64,000 nucleotides of DNA from Cristatella mucedo (taxonomy: Eukaryota; Bryozoa; Phylactolaemata; Cristatellidae): positions 806,001-870,000 of the forward strand of contig WPIO01000111.1 of NCBI GenBank assembly GCA_009760855.2, read 5' to 3'. Below, piece after piece: positions 59,741-64,000 of this stretch. The position numbers and the translations under genes are program-made. Positions within the stretch are counted from its first letter, which is position 1; each line of letters starts with the position of its first letter. A model generated the notes under the pieces. It saw only the letters and a list, made by a program, of their open reading frames with translations. It did no database searches and was not told the origin of the DNA.

Positions 59741-59744
59741 TCCT

Positions 59745-60140
59745 GCGTAACGCCCACACAGTCCTCGTGCCTTTGCGGAGTTACAGACGGATATACGGTA
59801 AATTACAAAGCGTGGAGCTCACTTAAAATTTGCGTCACGACATCCACTGGCCTGACCACGTTTAAAAAGATATTCAAACGCATCTATTTAGTGGGTCCGT
59901 GCTATTGGTACTTTATACATGCTTGTGTGTGGTGACGCCGTGCAAGCTGCCACTAGCCATATTTGCATGTGCTGACCCTGAGCATGTCACCCCTAACCAT
60001 GTCATGGTTGCCATTGAGGATGCTACCACTAACCATTCGATCGCACTTCCTTTATAGTAAATGTAAAGTGCCTAGAAAGAGATTGAGTTTACTGAGGGCG
60101 CTATATCAAATTGATTATTATTACTATTATTATTATTATT
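59745..60140 (+). mobile_element. LINE-B tail fused to LINE-A 3' fragment
   Basis: A LINE-B 3' end (CCTGCGTAACGCCCACACAG...GGTAAATTACAA) is followed at once by LINE-A sequence (CCTGACCACGTTTAAAAAG to GAGGGCGCTATATCAAATTG and ATT repeats). Confidence 0.7.
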
Positions 60141-60384
60141 ACTACTATTATGATCAAGGCAGCACGTCAATTACCGAATGAAAAGCGGTCGCTGTGTAAG
60201 CAAGCACTTAGTAGGACGCACGCGAAAGGATAGAGACCGACGAAGGGAATGCTGGGACGAGTTTGTGGGCTCCATATTTTTGTAAATGCAGTCATGTCGC
60301 GGTATTTTGTGACGCTTTAGTGAGTTCTGCGCTTTGGGAGTGCACCGACTGAAAGCACAGTCTCTGAATGCGTCGGCGTCGATT

Positions 60385-60399
60385 AGAATAATAGTAATA

Positions 60400-60440
<41 letters not shown>

Positions 60441-60540
60441 GCATTTGGTATAGCGCCCTCAGAGAACTCAAAACTCTTTCTGGGTACTACACATTTACCG
60501 AAAACAAAGCGCGATCGAACGGTGAGTGGCTAATAGGCAA
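60385..60540 (-). mobile_element. LINE-A 3' tail fragment
   Basis: (AAT/AAC)n at 60,390-60,438 precedes GCGCCCTCAGAGAACTCAAA. This is the reverse complement of a LINE-A 3' end. Confidence 0.68.
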
Positions 60541-60639
60541 ATGTGAACGAACGAACGCGGGCTCGCATGCTCTCAGAACCATCAATGAGCCTTTACCCGC
60601 CGAGACACCAGTCTTCTTCCTAAGCAGCAGCCTACTGCC

Positions 60640-61400
60640 GTCGAGCGGCTTTGAGGGCGCGGCCGACGGCTTGCGGCCGGAGACATTCGCGGCGGCGGAT
60701 CAAATCCGCGCGTATTCGCGGCGGCGTCCGTCGGAGCACCCGTCTACGCTACGTCTACGCTAGCTGGCCCCGGCTGCCGAGAGGTTGCGCTGCTGGCGAC
60801 GGCACGGCGGCGGCGGCGCAAAACGACGCTCGCTTCGAATCTGCGAGCTGCCTGGGTAGACTGCGCGCAGAGATCCGCCGTGCCATCCCGCCACGCCGGC
60901 TGCTGTCAGCGGCGCTGCGCGTGGGCTGGGCTCAGCGGGGAGGGGGGGCGGTTCGTGAACGGAGGAGCGCTCGGCCTCGGACGTCGGAGACACTTTTCGC
61001 TCGCTCGGTCGCTCCGACCAGCCTGGTGATGACAGGTTGTTCACGGACTGTAGCAGCAGCAGCACAGCTGAACGACTTCGGTAGGACGAGCGAGCGTCGA
61101 GACGCACGAATACGTCGGGCAGGCAGTCTCGCGGATTAGTAGGCTGCAGCGACGGAATGGCCAGTAATAGCAGGAGTAAAACACAATACGTCGCTCGAAC
61201 TAAAGTGACTCTCTAGTCGCTTTAAAGATGCCGCAGAGGAATCTCGTCCGAGGCTTCTTGCTCACGCGCTTCGCTCACTTTTGACCCTACGGTTCGAGAG
61301 CGACGCCTCCTAATGGCCGCCAATGGCCGCGTCGTGAGAGGCGGTTTTGTGGCCCTTCGCTGTGGTCGACGACCGTACGAGCGTGGGGGAAGAAGCAGAC
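60640..61400. promoter_or_regulatory. CpG-rich island
   Basis: GC-rich, CpG-dense sequence with GGGGAGGGGGGGCGG at about 60,939. A 163-codon plus frame and a 115-codon minus frame overlap; neither shows a domain or a good start. Confidence 0.35.
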
Positions 61401-61434
61401 GAGGGCGAAAGGGACAGAGCTTGCCGGCCGAGCT

Positions 61435-61580
61435 GATTTAAAGCAGCCTTCTTTTGTACAGCGACAGAAGAGTTTTAACGGCTACAGCAAGGATAAAGGA
61501 TAGCCCACTGCAGGATTCGAACCCACGGCCTCGGGAACGAGATCGTGACGAAAGACCGTCGTACCTAGTAAGCGGTGTTT
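61435..61580 (-). mobile_element. SINE-B copy
   Basis: GTACAGCGACAGAAGAGTTTT, GGATAGCCCACTGCAGGATT and CGAACCCACGGCCTCGG, in reverse orientation. Confidence 0.65.
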
Positions 61581-61911
61581 TCTTTTTGCGGAAGTTGTGC
61601 GTCGGTGACGTGGTGAGCAATAGTGCCGCGGCATCTGTTGACCTGGTTTTTCGCGGAGGCAAGCGACCGTGTCTTCAATTGGCAAGCCAATTGGTACACC
61701 ACTGCACAGCCAGCGTAAGAGGACGATCCGCCACCCACGCTTGTATATTGCATTTTTTTATTACTCTGAGAATCTCTGAGACTAGAAATACAGCTTTTTG
61801 GCCGCGTGCATTATGCTATAGCGTTTCTACGATCCTTTTTCGTGCTTCGCTGTACGAAACAGAGAATCTCTAAAGTAACTGGCACAACTGGCACTTCTTC
61901 TTCTCCTTCAG

Positions 61912-62714
61912 CTCTCGCTCGATCGCGCTGGCGTCGACGTACGTCACGATTCGGACGTATTTGGCAATTTTGATTTTAATTTTGTGACCCCGTCGTCCCG
62001 ATCCTGACTCGACGTCCAAAGCTGGCGAACCCGACCGAAGCTTTCTGCCGAAAGCCCCGCGAAAGATAGACTCCACCTTTGACTACCGGAAGGAGCTGCT
62101 GGTAGACATGGGCATTTAAACTCCTAAAAGCACCTTCAAGTGGGAGTTTGGTGAGGCAGACCGATACCTACCCACGCCCATCCACACGATCACAGACGCC
62201 ACCCATGCACACCCACTAACCACGAATAAGGATGGGTATGGTTACCCAACGGTAAGGCTCCGAAAAGCTCGTGTCAGTGCTTTAAAGAGCGTTCGCACCA
62301 GATTAAATCGCTTCGAGTCTGGATTGGACAGAGAGCCAGTTCTGATTGCGACCAAGCAGCGTCCGGCGAAGGTCAGCAGCGTCCGGCGAAGGTCAGCAGC
62401 CTCCTCCTCCTCCTCTTCTTCCCCGTGCAAGGCACAAGTGACAACATCTGCGTCTTGGCTCGTCACAACATGCCCAGAAAGATACACCGACACAAGTTGG
62501 CGGGGTTCCGCGATTTCCTTTTTGCACAAGCTCGTCTCGAGCGGATGGCTACACCGGGGCCATTCTTCCGATGAATGGCGATGTGCTGGCGGAAAATTCG
62601 CGTCTTCCCAAAATAATCGATTCCGAGCTTTGCATGCGGATTGTGTCTCGCTCGTCGAGGTCCGCTCGGCCTGGCACGTCAAGGCCGGCTGTCGCAAAAT
62701 CGCAGAAAAAACAG
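61912..62714 (+). pseudogene. Frame-broken exon-like segment, unidentified protein
   Basis: A pyrimidine-rich acceptor (CTTCTTCTCCTTCAG|) at 61,911 and a donor (AACAG|GTATTC) at 62,714 bound a segment with coding character in successive frames. Frame pieces: SDVFGNFDFNFVTPSSRS to 62,004; STFDYRKELLVDMGI to a TAA at 62,117; then STFKWEFGEADRYLPTPIHT onward to 62,376. A 20-bp tandem duplication (62,357-62,376 and 62,377-62,396) then shifts the frame to NMPRKIHRHKLAGFRDFLF, which ends at a TGA at 62,572; the third frame continues MNGDVLAENSRLPKIIDSEL to the donor. No family recognised. Intact splice sites argue against a retrocopy: a duplicated pseudogene or assembly errors fit better. The minus strand is also open at 62,242-62,697, so this remains tentative. 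Confidence 0.42.
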
Positions 62715-62883
62715 GTATTCTCTCACCGTCTCCTCCATCCTGACAATGGCACGTGCCTGCTAGACACTACGGACGACTCGGTCAAGCTTGGAGGAACTCA
62801 GGATTTCTTTCAAAAAAGTAAAAACAAAATGCAAAGACGGCAGACTTGACTGCAATACCAGACGAACAGCTCGAGGACCTGCC

Positions 62884-62950
62884 GAGCGCCTAGAAAGAGA
62901 TTGAGTTCTCCGAGGGCGCCTTATCGAGTGTATTATTACTAGTAGTATTA
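62884..62950 (+). mobile_element. LINE-A 3' tail fragment
   Basis: GAGCGCCTAGAAAGAGATTGAG...GGGCGCCTTATCGAG, then ATTATTACTAGTAGTATTA. Confidence 0.65.
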
Positions 62951-64000
62951 TCGTTGCTGTCACCGGGTTGAGCGAGACGCGAAAGATGGGTTACGCAATT
63001 GCGGACGGCGAGTGTCGGGACCGAGCTAGCGCCCTTCTTCGCTCCCCGGCGACGGCCTGCTGTCGCCTCAGCAACGGCCTGTCGCCACGCCTCGCCGGTC
63101 GACGACCGCTGCGCCTCAGCAGCGGCCCCACCCAGTCGGACCGCCGCTCTAAGCGCTCAGCAGCTTGAGCCGTCGCCGCAACGCAGCGATCGCTCGTCCG
63201 GGCTCCGCGCTGCGCAGCAGCAGCAGCTGCCTCGACGAGAAAGGCCGGCGTCACCCGGCGCTCGCTCCTTCCGCGCTCGCCGGCGTAGTGCGGCCGGCGA
63301 CGGCGACGTCATCCAGCGGCGCCGCGCGCGGCGGGCGACTCCGTCGGTCGAGAGAGCGGTGCGTCCACTCGCTCGCGCGCGCGCAGTGATTCACCCCGAG
63401 GCAGCGCCTTGGCTTCCGAGCGAGAGACGTTTGCCAAAGGAGGCTGTCAAATCTTTCACCTTTGCTCTGAGCCGATCGCGCGCGCCTTGCTGAAGTCGGC
63501 CGGTCACCCCCGCCTGCCTGCCCGCCGCGGCGGCGGCCGATCGGGCCATTGGCTAGGTTAGTGCCTAGCTCTGCCGTTTGGCGCTGCCTTCTCCGTAGGG
63601 CCATCGCTGCGACGACGAATTGGCGACGAAGGCAGCACATTTCTAGTCGCATAGCCGTCGCAAAGAGAGAGAGAGCGATCGCTACCTCGCGAGCCGAGCA
63701 CTTTCGCCGCAGAACGAGACCGACGGAGAGGTTCGGTACGGTGAGCTTCGGCCTGCGCGCGCATGCATGCAGTGCAGCTTCGCTCGGCTAGCGCCGCAGC
63801 CGCGCTCGCGGCGCGTATACACCCGAGGATCCGCCGGCGAGCTGACGTGGCGAGCGCTCGCGCGCTTCGTCAGACCGATCGCCAGCAGACGATTGCCGCT
63901 CTCGGGCCTCGGCCGGTCGCGGTCAGATGCGCGCGCTCGATTGTGACGTCAGTGCACGCCTAACCGGACCGTCTCGCGCGAGAGCGAAACGCCTCGATCG
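62950..64000. promoter_or_regulatory. CpG-rich island at the right edge
   Basis: About 1 kb of CpG-dense sequence reaching the window end. A donor-like TACG|GTGAGC lies at about 63,740. Probably the promoter or 5' region of a gene beyond the window. Open frames on both strands are not convincing. Confidence 0.35.

Noticed and set aside
62242..62697. 151-codon minus frame over the broken exon
   Set aside because: No ATG start and no methionine inside. The plus strand has both splice sites. Kept as the main reason for low confidence there.

Overview
The window looks like nuclear DNA of an invertebrate animal. The evidence is spliceosomal introns (GT..AG), very long dinucleotide arrays, many 5'-truncated L2/CR1-like LINE copies, two tRNA-derived SINE families, hAT and pogo-like MITEs, and CpG-rich islands with no CpG depletion. 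Two copies of a SPIN-like hAT element fit the patchy set of animals known to carry SPIN (tetrapods, a planarian, a pond snail, a triatomine bug). A flatworm or mollusc is a guess; the sequence does not settle the phylum. No bacterial-style gene organisation is present.

The main content is a set of five two-exon genes, all on the + strand, called A to E here: A 19,100-20,533; B 25,908-29,199; C 34,832-35,944; D 41,836-43,886; E 52,622-58,494. In each, a short first exon of 44-56 codons encodes a mostly hydrophilic or short N-terminus, one membrane-spanning segment and a short, mostly basic stretch. A phase-2 intron always follows, splitting an E or R codon. The second exon is GC-rich and encodes a long low-complexity tail rich in Ala, Gly, Pro, Ser and Arg. 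A and D have clearly similar first exons. A carries three copies, and D two, of a short motif built around L-H-(S/E)-x-(T)P. I read them as a diverged tandem family of single-pass membrane proteins with disordered, probably cytoplasmic, tails. I do not recognise the family.

Layout: 1-18 kb is repeats, microsatellites and two CpG-rich islands (8.6-9.6 and 15.4-17.0 kb) without a firm gene. 19-59 kb holds the gene family, separated by LINE, SINE, minisatellite and MITE insertions; at 50.3-51.7 kb one LINE lies inside another. A 99-nt imperfect hairpin at 56,693-56,791 resembles a microRNA precursor and lies in the long intron of gene E. 59-64 kb holds LINE and SINE debris, a frame-broken exon-like segment at 61,912-62,714 with good splice sites, and two more CpG-rich islands, the last possibly the promoter of a gene beyond the window.

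Most long open frames in the window are shadows of dinucleotide repeats or GC-rich antisense frames. No LINE copy is intact. Element boundaries are estimates to about 10-20 bases unless terminal repeats are stated. Gene models come from splice signals and frame logic only, with no transcript evidence.
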